A stretch of 64,000 nucleotides of DNA, taken from Arthrobacter nitroguajacolicus_D (lineage in GTDB: Bacteria > Actinomycetota > Actinomycetes > Actinomycetales > Micrococcaceae). Within the stretch, counting starts at the first letter, position 1. Every line of letters starts with the position of its first letter. The stretch covers positions 744,001 through 808,000 of the forward strand of contig NZ_JAVDSH010000002.1 in the NCBI RefSeq assembly GCF_031455195.1. Reading direction: 5' to 3'. The notes under the pieces are model-generated. The model ran no database searches and was not told the origin of the DNA. It saw nothing but the letters and a program-made list of their open reading frames with translations. The position numbers and the translations under genes were made by a program. Shown in pieces: positions 17,503 to 24,741 of this stretch.

Positions 17503-17543
17503 AACGTAGGGCAGCCAAAGGCGTTTATCAAACATTTGTTCTA
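17503..17543 (-). promoter_or_regulatory. lexA promoter with overlapping SOS box
   Basis: On the minus strand, TTGATA and TACGTT are separated by exactly 17 bp. The plus-strand sequence TCAAACATTTGTTCTA (17528-17543) matches the actinobacterial LexA consensus at 10 of 12 positions and covers the -35 box. Confidence 0.7.
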
Positions 17544-17594
17544 GCGAGTCTCGACACCGTTCGTTGATAAGTGCTAAAAATGTCATAGCAAGGT

Positions 17595-17617
17595 TCGAAT
17601 ATGTGTTCTATTAACCT
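17595..17617 (+). promoter_or_regulatory. SOS box and -10 of the LysM inhibitor gene
   Basis: TCGAATATGTGTTCTA (17595-17610) matches the LexA consensus at 10 of 12 positions. A TAACCT hexamer (17612-17617) follows immediately and is a plausible -10 for the divergent LysM gene, leaving a leader of about 125 nt. Confidence 0.6.
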
Positions 17618-17630
17618 GACGCTGGGGCCT

Positions 17631-17657
17631 GATGTTCGAAGAAAGTGTTCGAACATC
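17631..17657. repeat. Perfect inverted repeat in the leader of the LysM gene
   Basis: GATGTTCGAA, seven bases, then TTCGAACATC. The arms contain LexA half-site sequence (GTTCGA/TCGAAC) but the half-sites are one base further apart than in a standard SOS box. It could be a variant LexA site or an mRNA hairpin. Confidence 0.6.
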
Positions 17658-17744
17658 GGGGGTTGGCGGAGGGGGAACACCAAGAATTGGCAGCCAGGCG
17701 CCGGGCATCCGGCTCGTTGGCAATAGCTCAGAAGGGCTCAGCTC

Positions 17745-18104
17745 ATGTCCGCAATCACCACGTTCGCTGATTTCCGCACCACCCAGGCGCCCGCCCGCCT
17801 GCGTCTGACCCGGCGGGGGCGGATCGTCTTCTTCGGCATCCCGGCCATGTTGCTGGTGGCTGCGCTGTTGAGCCTCACCGGTTTCATTACCTCCCCTGCA
17901 AAGGCTTCCGACTCCCAGTCCGAGCTTCGGCCGCCGGTCGCCGTCACTGTCACTGTCCAGCCCGGCCAGTCCCTGTGGGGTATCGCCGGTGCGGCAGCTC
18001 CTGAACGTGACCCCCGCGACGTCATCTCGGAAATCATTCAGCTCAACGACCTTCGTGGGGGCCGCATCCAGCCCGGTCAGCAGCTCTTCGTACCCGCCAA
18101 CTAA
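17745..18104 (+). CDS. LysM-domain SOS cell-division inhibitor (DivS/Rv2719c type)
   Basis: A 119-residue protein with a basic cytoplasmic N-terminus, one membrane segment (about residues 30-48), and an extracellular LysM domain (TVQPGQSLWGIAG to IQPGQQLFVP, about 67-118). This is the architecture of proteins divergent from lexA in actinobacteria (C. glutamicum DivS, M. tuberculosis Rv2719c), which are SOS-induced and block septation. LexA-like sites in the intergenic region support co-regulation with lexA. Function as a division inhibitor is by synteny and architecture, not by a catalytic motif. Confidence 0.85.
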   Translation: MSAITTFADFRTTQAPARLRLTRRGRIVFFGIPAMLLVAALLSLTGFITSPAKASDSQSELRPPVAVTVTVQPGQSLWGIAGAAAPERDPRDVISEIIQLNDLRGGRIQPGQQLFVPAN

Positions 18105-18170
18105 GTGTCGGGCGCCGCCGCGAGGCGGGGTGGCGCGGCGTCACAGTTAGTTTGCAGCAGCAGCGGCCCT

Positions 18171-18176
18171 TAAACT
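18171..18176 (+). promoter_or_regulatory. Leaderless -10 element of hisC
   Basis: TAAACT ends 6 nt before the GTG at 18183. This picks the second of two adjacent GTG codons (18180, 18183) as start. Confidence 0.55.
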
Positions 18177-18182
18177 GACGTG

Positions 18183-19301
18183 GTGAGTGAGCAGCTTGAA
18201 CGACTTGACCGACTTCCCCTCCGGACCAACCTGCGTGGACTGAGCCCCTACGGCGCACCGCAGCTTGAAGTCCCCGTTTTGCTGAACGTCAACGAGAACA
18301 CCCATGGAGTCCCCGCGGATGTGCAGGCCGCCATCACCGAGGCCGTTGCCGCCGCCGCCACTGGTTTGAACCGCTACCCCGACCGCGAGTTCACGGAACT
18401 CCGCGAATCCCTGGCCGAGTACCTGGGGCACGGCCTTACCCGGGACAACATCTGGGCGGCCAATGGATCCAACGAAGTCCTGCAGCAGATACTCCAGGCA
18501 TTTGGTGGGCCCGGCCGCAAGGCATTGGGTTTCCCTCCCACCTATTCCATGTACCCGCTGCTCGCCAGCGGCACGGACACCGAATACCTGCGTGGAGTCC
18601 GGGCCGACGACTACGGACTGGACGCGCAATCGGCCGCTGACCAGGTCCGGGAGACCGGCGCCAACATCGTTTTCCTGTGTTCTCCCAACAACCCCACCGG
18701 GACGGGGCTAGGACTGGATGTCGTTGAGGCGGTCTACGAAGCCGGCGAAGCGAGCCAGGCGATCGTAATCGTTGACGAGGCCTACCACGAGTTTGCGCAC
18801 GACAACACGCCCAGCGCCCTGACTCTGCTGCCAGGACGGGAACGGCTGATCGTCTCGCGCACCATGAGCAAGGCTTTTGCCTTGGCAGGCGCCCGGCTGG
18901 GTTACATGGCCGCTGCCCCGGAGGTTACGGACGCGATCAGGCTAGTCCGGCTTCCGTACCACCTCTCGGCGATTACCCAGGCAACCGCCCTCGCTGCGCT
19001 GAGCCACAGGGAAGCGCTGATGGCCGATGTCGAGGACATCAAAGTCCAGCGCGACCGCATTGTCACAGAGTTGCTGCGGATGGGGCTCAAGCCTGCCGCA
19101 TCGGACTCCAATTACGTCTTCTTCGGCGGTCTCGAGGACCCGCACGCTATCTGGCAGGGATTGCTCGATGCAGGAGTGCTGATCCGCGACGTCGGGATCC
19201 CGGGCCACTTGCGGGTCACAGCCGGTACCGAACCGGAAACCACGGCCTTCCTGGTCGCACTGGAAGCCCTTTTGGACGGCCAAGCTTCACAGCCCGCCTA
19301 A
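18183..19301 (+). CDS. hisC: Histidinol-phosphate aminotransferase
   Basis: A 372-residue PLP-dependent fold-type I aminotransferase of histidine synthesis (imidazole-acetol phosphate to histidinol phosphate), often also able to act on aromatic amino acids. The motif NVNENTHGVP near the N-terminus, GSNEVLQQI, SPNNPTG, and the PLP lysine in SRTMSKAFALAGARLGY (about residue 229) are intact. It starts the hisC-hisB-hisH-small protein-priA group. hisD is not upstream; the SOS genes are. Confidence 0.95.
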   Translation: MSEQLERLDRLPLRTNLRGLSPYGAPQLEVPVLLNVNENTHGVPADVQAAITEAVAAAATGLNRYPDREFTELRESLAEYLGHGLTRDNIWAANGSNEVLQQILQAFGGPGRKALGFPPTYSMYPLLASGTDTEYLRGVRADDYGLDAQSAADQVRETGANIVFLCSPNNPTGTGLGLDVVEAVYEAGEASQAIVIVDEAYHEFAHDNTPSALTLLPGRERLIVSRTMSKAFALAGARLGYMAAAPEVTDAIRLVRLPYHLSAITQATALAALSHREALMADVEDIKVQRDRIVTELLRMGLKPAASDSNYVFFGGLEDPHAIWQGLLDAGVLIRDVGIPGHLRVTAGTEPETTAFLVALEALLDGQASQPA

Positions 19302-19347
19302 ACTTGTCAATAGACCCAACCAATCCTCCGTGTATAAGGACGTCCCA

Positions 19348-19974
19348 ATGAGCGAAACCGGCGCCACGCCGTCCGCTGCCCGCACCGCGCGCATGGAGCG
19401 CACCACCAGCGAATCTTCCGTCCTGGTGGAGATCAACCTGGACGGATCCGGTGTCTCGGACATCAGCACCTCGGTTCCCTTCTACGACCACATGCTGACA
19501 GCCCTGTGCAAGCACTCGCTGATTGACATGACCGTCAAGGCCACGGGGGATACCCACATCGACGCCCACCACACGGTGGAGGATGTGGCAATCACCTTCG
19601 GCGAGGTCCTCCGGACAGCACTGGGCAACAAGGCTGGAATCCGTCGCTTCGGTGAAGCAACCGTTCCCTTGGACGAAGCCTTGGCCCACGCGGTAGTGGA
19701 TGTATCGGGACGTCCGTACCTGGTGCACGGTGGCGAGCCTGCGGGCCAGGAATACCACCTCATTGGCGGACATTTTACGGGTTCGCTGACCCGTCACGTT
19801 TTTGAAGCCATCACTCTGCACGCCGGTATTTGCCTGCACATGCGGGTTCTCGCGGGGCGCGACCCGCACCACATCGTGGAGGCCCAGTTCAAGGCGTTCG
19901 CGAGGGCGCTGCGCGCTGCAGTGGAATCTGATCCGAGGGTCGAGGGAATCCCCTCCACGAAGGGAGCGCTATGA
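19348..19974 (+). CDS. hisB: Imidazoleglycerol-phosphate dehydratase
   Basis: A 208-residue monofunctional HisB that dehydrates imidazole glycerol phosphate. The metal-binding histidine motifs DAHHTVED (about 70), YDHMLTAL(CKH) (about 47) and DPHHIVEAQFKAFARAL (about 171) are clear. Start: the ATG at 19348 follows AAGGA by seven bases; an in-frame GTG at 19330 is less likely. Its stop overlaps the hisH ATG (ATGA). Confidence 0.95.
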   Translation: MSETGATPSAARTARMERTTSESSVLVEINLDGSGVSDISTSVPFYDHMLTALCKHSLIDMTVKATGDTHIDAHHTVEDVAITFGEVLRTALGNKAGIRRFGEATVPLDEALAHAVVDVSGRPYLVHGGEPAGQEYHLIGGHFTGSLTRHVFEAITLHAGICLHMRVLAGRDPHHIVEAQFKAFARALRAAVESDPRVEGIPSTKGAL

Positions 19975-20720
19975 GCGGCCAGGTCCTGAAGGATGGGTCT
20001 GTCACCGACACCGTGGCGGCCATCAAGCCGGAATCACCGGAAGGCAAGCCCACCGTAACGGTGCTGGACTACGGCTCGGGCAATGTCCGTTCTGCTGTCC
20101 GCGCACTGGAACGTGCCGGTGCCCACGTACTGTTGAGCGCCAAGCCTGAGGACGTTCTCAACGCCGATGGCCTGGTGGTTCCGGGTGTCGGCGCTTACGA
20201 GACTGTCATGAAGGAACTCAAGGCCGTCGACGCCATCCGCATGATTGGTCGCCGGGTGGCCGGTGGCCGGCCGGTGCTTGCTATCTGTGTCGGCTTGCAG
20301 GTCCTTTTCGAGGCCGGTGTTGAACACGGCACGGAGTCCGAGGGCATGGCCGAATGGCCCGGCAAGGTGGAGTTGCTTCCCGCGGCCGTTGTGCCGCACA
20401 TGGGGTGGAACACTGTGGACGTCCCGGAGGGTTCCAAGCTCTTCGCCGGCGTCGAGCAGGAGCGCTTCTACTTCGTGCACTCCTATGGTGTCCAGGAGTG
20501 GAACTTCGACGTCGTGCAGCCTCGCATGGCCCCTCCCATGGTCACGTGGTCCGAGCACGGCGCCCGCTTCATCGCCGCCGTCGAGAACGGCCCCCTCTGC
20601 GCTACCCAATTCCACCCCGAAAAGTCCGGCGACGCCGGAGCGCGGCTCCTCCGGAACTGGGTGGACAGCCTGCGCAAGCCTGCCTCCACGGCGGAAACCG
20701 CTAAAAGCGGTGCCGCCTAA
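19971..20720 (+). CDS. hisH: Imidazole glycerol phosphate synthase subunit HisH
   Basis: The glutaminase subunit that feeds ammonia to HisF. The nucleophile cysteine is in AICVGLQVLFE (about residue 105) and the His-Glu pair is in QFHPEKSG (about 214). At 249 residues it is longer than most HisH, with about 24 extra residues at the N-terminus before VTVLDYGSGNVRS and a short Ala/Lys tail. It overlaps hisB by four bases and abuts the next small gene. Confidence 0.95.
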   Translation: MSGQVLKDGSVTDTVAAIKPESPEGKPTVTVLDYGSGNVRSAVRALERAGAHVLLSAKPEDVLNADGLVVPGVGAYETVMKELKAVDAIRMIGRRVAGGRPVLAICVGLQVLFEAGVEHGTESEGMAEWPGKVELLPAAVVPHMGWNTVDVPEGSKLFAGVEQERFYFVHSYGVQEWNFDVVQPRMAPPMVTWSEHGARFIAAVENGPLCATQFHPEKSGDAGARLLRNWVDSLRKPASTAETAKSGAA

Positions 20721-20879
20721 ATGTGGTCGGTTATCCTCATGGGCCTCGCCGGTGTGCTGGTGGGAGGGGGAATCTCCTTCCATCAGCAGAAGAAGCCCAC
20801 CTGGGTTTCAGTTTCTTTCTACGTGCTGGCAGGGATGTCCCTGCTGGCTGCCTATCTCCTGACGCTGCCCGGTAACTAA
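20721..20879 (+). CDS. 52-residue membrane protein between hisH and priA
   Basis: ATG directly follows the hisH TAA. The protein has two hydrophobic segments: WSVILMGLAGVLVGGGI (about residues 2-18) and VSFYVLAGMSLLAAYLLTL (about 31-49). They are linked by a basic turn (HQQKKPTW). It is too short for most gene finders. Its zero-gap position and clean codon use inside the histidine operon suggest a real, co-translated gene. I do not recognise a family; role unknown. Confidence 0.7.
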   Translation: MWSVILMGLAGVLVGGGISFHQQKKPTWVSVSFYVLAGMSLLAAYLLTLPGN

Positions 20880-20908
20880 TCCGCGCCCCCACAATTTCAA
20901 GGACACTC

Positions 20909-21652
20909 ATGACCACCTCCACCCAGTCCGTTCTGGAACTCCTTCCCGCCGTCGATATTGTCGATGGCCAGGCGGTTCGCCTCCTGCAGGGCGAAGCGGG
21001 TTCGGAAACCAGCTATGGAACGCCCCTCGAAGCTGCCTTGAACTGGCAGGAAGCAGGTGCTGAATGGGTACACATGGTGGACCTGGACGCCGCCTTCGGT
21101 CGGGGGAACAACGCCGCACTCATCAGCGAAGTTGTGTCGCAGCTCTACGTCAAGGTGGAGTTGTCCGGTGGCTTGCGGGATGACGAGTCGTTGGAGCGGG
21201 CCCTGGATTTGGGTGTTGCTCGGGTAAACCTCGGCACGGCTGCGCTTGAAAATCCGGAATGGACCCGTCGCGCCATCGAGCGCTTTGGCGACCAAATCGC
21301 CGTCGGACTTGATGTCCGTGGCACCACCCTCGCGGGTCGTGGCTGGACCAAGGAGGGTGGCGACCTCTGGGAGGTGCTGGCGCGCCTTGAGGACGCTGGG
21401 TGCGCCCGCTACGTGGTCACGGATGTCACCAAGGACGGAACACTGCAGGGCCCCAATGTCGAGTTGCTGCGTCAGATGGTGGAGAAGACGGGCAAGCCCG
21501 TGGTGGCTTCGGGTGGTATTTCGAGCCTCGAAGATCTCCGCGTGCTGCGGGAACTCGTGCCGCTCGGCGTCGAAGGGGCCATTGTGGGCAAGGCCCTGTA
21601 TGCCGGTGCTTTCACGCTGCCTGAGGCCCTGGACGTCGCCGGTCGCCGCTGA
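20909..21652 (+). CDS. priA: Phosphoribosyl isomerase, HisA/PriA type
   Basis: A 247-residue beta-alpha barrel isomerising ProFAR in histidine synthesis. In actinobacteria lacking trpF the same protein also isomerises PRA for tryptophan. Seen: PAVDIVDGQAVRLLQGEAGS, the AAFGRG loop, ELSGGLRDD, and VTDVTKDGTLQGPN; the QGEAGSETSYG and GGLRDD stretches are PriA-like. The dual role is inferred from the phylum. A1-base overlap couples it to the next gene. Confidence 0.92.
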   Translation: MTTSTQSVLELLPAVDIVDGQAVRLLQGEAGSETSYGTPLEAALNWQEAGAEWVHMVDLDAAFGRGNNAALISEVVSQLYVKVELSGGLRDDESLERALDLGVARVNLGTAALENPEWTRRAIERFGDQIAVGLDVRGTTLAGRGWTKEGGDLWEVLARLEDAGCARYVVTDVTKDGTLQGPNVELLRQMVEKTGKPVVASGGISSLEDLRVLRELVPLGVEGAIVGKALYAGAFTLPEALDVAGRR

Positions 21653-22563
21653 TGCCGCACGACGCAGGACACCAGCACGATGAACATGGCCACGGTGGGC
21701 GTCAGCTTCCTGGGCACATCGCCGCCGCGCTGAAGGGTGCCGGAGGAGCGGGCGACTCAGCGGGCCGCCCTTGGGCCGGCCGAAGCCTCAGTGGGGATGA
21801 CGCCAAGATCCACAACTTCGAGGACGACGACGGCTCAGCCGATCCCGGCTATGCCGCGGCTATCGCAGCGCTCATCAGTGGTACCGGCACTGAGGCCGAC
21901 GTGGTGGCATCGCTGGCCACCGCCCGGGTTTTTGTTCCGGTTGTCGCGCAACTCGCTGAGGAAGCTGAGGGTGTCGATGGCTTGCACGCGGACAAGCAGG
22001 CCGATATGGCTTTGATCACACTCAAGGCCCCTGATGGCCGAACTGCGATGCCCGTCTTTACGTCTGCGGCGGCCCTGGAAGCGTGGCATTCCCAAGCCCG
22101 TCCGGTAGCTGTCTATGCGGCGCGGGCGGCCTTGTCCGCGGTATCGGAAGATGCCCAACTGCTGGTACTGGACCCCGGCTCCGCGTACACGTTCGTGGTG
22201 CGGCGGCCGGCAATGTGGGCTTTGGCCCAGCAACGGGACTGGACGCCGTCATACCTTGATGATCAACTGGAGTCTGCTCTCGCTTCAGTAGCCCTGGAAT
22301 TTCCGGCCGTGCGCCGTCTTGAGACGCGGCCCGGCGGTGGGGTGTCCTCGTTGGCGGCGGATGGCAGCGTAGTCGCCGGCGGAGGCCCGGGCCCGGAACT
22401 CCAGGTTGTGCTCTTCCTTGAGGATGGACTTGACGCCGTGGCCGTCCAGGCGCTGGTTGGCAGCCTGCACGAAGCGTGGGCGCGGATGGAGTCGTTTGCC
22501 GAAAGCGTTGACTCCGTTGAAGTGAAATTGCAGCGTGCAGCACAGGAGCCTGGGCGGCACTAA
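21652..22563 (+). CDS. SseB-family protein
   Basis: A 303-residue protein with an SseB N-terminal domain (MPVFTSAAALEAWHSQARPV, then LLVLDPGSAYTFVVRRPAMWALAQ, about residues 125-190). The N-terminal region is His/Gly-rich (MPHDAGHQHDEHGHGG) and could bind metal. The family is common in actinobacteria and functionally undefined. The start ATG overlaps the priA stop by one base, so it belongs to the his transcription unit, yet nothing ties it to histidine synthesis. Confidence 0.85.
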   Translation: MPHDAGHQHDEHGHGGRQLPGHIAAALKGAGGAGDSAGRPWAGRSLSGDDAKIHNFEDDDGSADPGYAAAIAALISGTGTEADVVASLATARVFVPVVAQLAEEAEGVDGLHADKQADMALITLKAPDGRTAMPVFTSAAALEAWHSQARPVAVYAARAALSAVSEDAQLLVLDPGSAYTFVVRRPAMWALAQQRDWTPSYLDDQLESALASVALEFPAVRRLETRPGGGVSSLAADGSVVAGGGPGPELQVVLFLEDGLDAVAVQALVGSLHEAWARMESFAESVDSVEVKLQRAAQEPGRH

Positions 22564-22614
22564 CGGCAGTACCGGTCCCTCCGGGCTGCCCCGGGGGAAC
22601 AAGAGGATTTGCCA

Positions 22615-23919
22615 GTGAATTTCGCTCTCTATAAAGAGATGCTGTCCATCCGCCCTGTCCGGCGCTTGCTGGTGGTGGGGATGATTGCCCGCATTCCGCA
22701 TTCGGCGGCCGGCGTGCTTCTGACCTTGCACATTGTCCTGACCCTGGGGCAGGGATACGCCGCAGCGGGCGCTGCTGCCGCTGTCATGACGATCGGCATT
22801 GCCGTGGGCGCACCATGGCGTGGCCGCCGGGTGGATACCGTGGGCCTGCGCCGGGCATTGATTCCCTCTGTTGTGTCCGAAACAGTCATTTGGACAATCG
22901 TTCCGCACGTGTCCTATCAGTGGTTGCTGCCACTGGTTTTTGTTGGCGGGCTCTTCACCCTCCCCATCTTCAGCGTGGTCCGTCAGTCGTTGGGCGTCAT
23001 GGTGGATGGTGAGCAGCGCCGTTCGGCCTTTGCCCTCGATTCCATCGCGACCGAATTGGTCTTCATGATCGGCCCGGCCGTCGGCGCCGTCGTGGCCACA
23101 GCCGGCTTTTCGGCGCTGGGGCTGACCGCGGTAGGCATCTCGGTTTCCGTGGCGGGGCTTTTCCTCATGTGGTTCAACCCGCCAACACGAAGCGATGTGG
23201 CCTGCACACCGCAGGAGTCCGCCGATCGGGCTGCAGCAGACCTGGCGGCCGCCGAGGCTGCCATGGTGGCGTCCGCTCCGGCCCACGTCCAGGAGGCGGC
23301 CTCGGAGATGGCGCCTGCTACCTCCCGGGCGGCGGCCATCCGCAGCAAGGTGGCCCGGAACTTCAGTTGGTTTACGGTCTCCGTTGCTGCCCTCTTCGCC
23401 GTGGCGGCCGGATCCGGCATGGTCCTGAGCGGCTCGGACGTGAGCATCGTGGGCCTGCTGGAACGGGGCGGCCACCAGAACCAGATCGGTATTGTGTTCT
23501 TCTTCTGGTGCGCCGCGTCAGTTGTTGGCGGGCTGATCTACGGTTCCATGAAGCGGCAGATCTCACCCATGGTGTTGCTGCTGGGCATGGCCGCCTTGAC
23601 CATTCCGATGGGCTTTGCCCAGGACACCTGGAGCCTTGCCTTCCTGTCGCTTCTTCCGGGACTGCTCTGTGCTCCTGTGTTGTCGGCATCGTCGGAGAAG
23701 GTGGCCGACCTCGTGGATGAGGAACGTCGCGGCGAGGCCATGGGTTGGTATGGGTCCGCGCTCACGGCCGGGGTGGCGCTCGGCGCGCCGCTGGCAGGTA
23801 TCTTCATCGATAACGTAGGCCCGTCAGCCGGGTTCGCGGCCATCGGTGCGGCGGGCGTCGTTCTGTGCCTTGCCGGCCTGGCCCTGATGTCGATGCGCCG
23901 GAGATCCGCTCGCGTCTGA
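22615..23919 (+). CDS. Major facilitator superfamily transporter
   Basis: A membrane carrier of 434 residues with about 12 hydrophobic helices and a long Ala/Glu-rich cytoplasmic loop between helices 6 and 7 (about residues 200-245). The substrate is not evident. The GTG at 22615 is preferred over a TTG at 22609 because AAGAGGA (22601-22607) is seven bases upstream of the GTG and only one base from the TTG. A perfect hairpin terminator follows. Confidence 0.88.
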   Translation: MNFALYKEMLSIRPVRRLLVVGMIARIPHSAAGVLLTLHIVLTLGQGYAAAGAAAAVMTIGIAVGAPWRGRRVDTVGLRRALIPSVVSETVIWTIVPHVSYQWLLPLVFVGGLFTLPIFSVVRQSLGVMVDGEQRRSAFALDSIATELVFMIGPAVGAVVATAGFSALGLTAVGISVSVAGLFLMWFNPPTRSDVACTPQESADRAAADLAAAEAAMVASAPAHVQEAASEMAPATSRAAAIRSKVARNFSWFTVSVAALFAVAAGSGMVLSGSDVSIVGLLERGGHQNQIGIVFFFWCAASVVGGLIYGSMKRQISPMVLLLGMAALTIPMGFAQDTWSLAFLSLLPGLLCAPVLSASSEKVADLVDEERRGEAMGWYGSALTAGVALGAPLAGIFIDNVGPSAGFAAIGAAGVVLCLAGLALMSMRRRSARV

Positions 23920-23940
23920 GACTTACCGAAACCACGGAAA

Positions 23941-23984
23941 CGACGACGGCGACCCAACCTGATGTGGTTGGGTCGCCGTCGTCG
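23941..23984. terminator. Bidirectional 18-bp hairpin
   Basis: CGACGACGGCGACCCAAC (23941-23958) pairs perfectly with 23967-23984 around an 8-nt loop. It lies between the convergent MFS and DUF1844 genes. No T tract. Confidence 0.8.
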
Positions 23985-24004
23985 GATCTTGAGGCTGTTA
24001 GGGG

Positions 24005-24403
24005 CTAGTTCACGGGTCCGGTGAACTTCTCGCCCGGGCCCTTGCCCGGGGCGTCGGGAATAAGGGAGGCCTCACGGAAGGCCAGCTGCAGCGAACGAAG
24101 GCCGTCGCGCAACGGACCTGCGTGCTGGGAGCCGATTTCCGGGGCAGCCGCGGATACCAGTCCGGCGAGGGCCGTGATCAGCTTGCGGGCTTCGTCGAGG
24201 TCCTTGAGGTCCTCGGCATGGGGATCGTCGGCGAGGCCGACCTTCACGGCGGCTGCGCTCATCAGATGGACGGCGCCGGTGGTGATGACCTCCACGGCCG
24301 GTACTTCCGCGATGTCGCGGATCTGCTGGGAAACGCCGGCATCAACTGCCGGGACGGCGTCTTCGCCAAAGGAGTTGCGGGAATTGCTGTCTTCAGTGCT
24401 CAT
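24005..24403 (-). CDS. DUF1844 family protein
   Basis: A 132-residue acidic protein of the DUF1844 family, widespread in actinobacteria and regularly next to infC. The conserved part runs from VITTGAVHLMSAAAVKVGL to LAFREASLIPD. It has no catalytic motif or signal peptide. Start: the ATG whose first base is 24403 gives MSTEDSNSRNS; a longer frame to 24469 exists but would reach into the infC promoter region. Function unknown. Confidence 0.85.
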   Translation of the reverse strand: MSTEDSNSRNSFGEDAVPAVDAGVSQQIRDIAEVPAVEVITTGAVHLMSAAAVKVGLADDPHAEDLKDLDEARKLITALAGLVSAAAPEIGSQHAGPLRDGLRSLQLAFREASLIPDAPGKGPGEKFTGPVN

Positions 24404-24493
24404 ACTGGTAAGCTTGTCACAGACCGACTGGAAGTCGTTATTTGCAGTCAACGATCCCGCCGCCCGCAATGTGCGCTTGGTGGGTTGTTTCTG

Positions 24494-24499
24494 TAGAAT
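24494..24499 (+). promoter_or_regulatory. -10 element of the infC operon
   Basis: TAGAAT at 24494-24499 is the best -10 upstream of infC and implies a 5' leader of about 240 nt. I cannot fix a -35. Confidence 0.5.
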
Positions 24500-24638
24500 T
24501 GACTTTCAGTTAGCAAGCGGAGTTCTCTCCCACCCGCGTCAGCCGTTTCCCTTAGGGGACAGGATTCCTTCACAGGACAAGAGGTTGCCGGGTACCTGGT
24601 CGGACACTTTGAGGGTGAAAACCCCGAGGTGCGTACTT

Positions 24639-24705
24639 CCCCTAGGGGAGTGCCCCCGATCTTCGAGGCCTTCGATTGCGCCAGCAATTGGGGGCCTTCT
24701 CTATT
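24639..24705 (+). promoter_or_regulatory. Attenuator-like structure in the infC leader
   Basis: GCCCCCGAT (24652-24660) can pair with ATTGGGGGC (24687-24695) and is followed by CTTCTCTATTT. The left arm can instead pair with GGGG at 24645-24648, which itself belongs to the palindrome CCCCTAGGGG (24639-24648). The mutually exclusive stems fit transcription attenuation or a ribosomal-protein-binding leader. The rest of 24500-24741 shows no gene. Confidence 0.5.
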
Positions 24706-24741
24706 TGCCGGTGACATCACCACAACCACAGGAGCTTTAAC

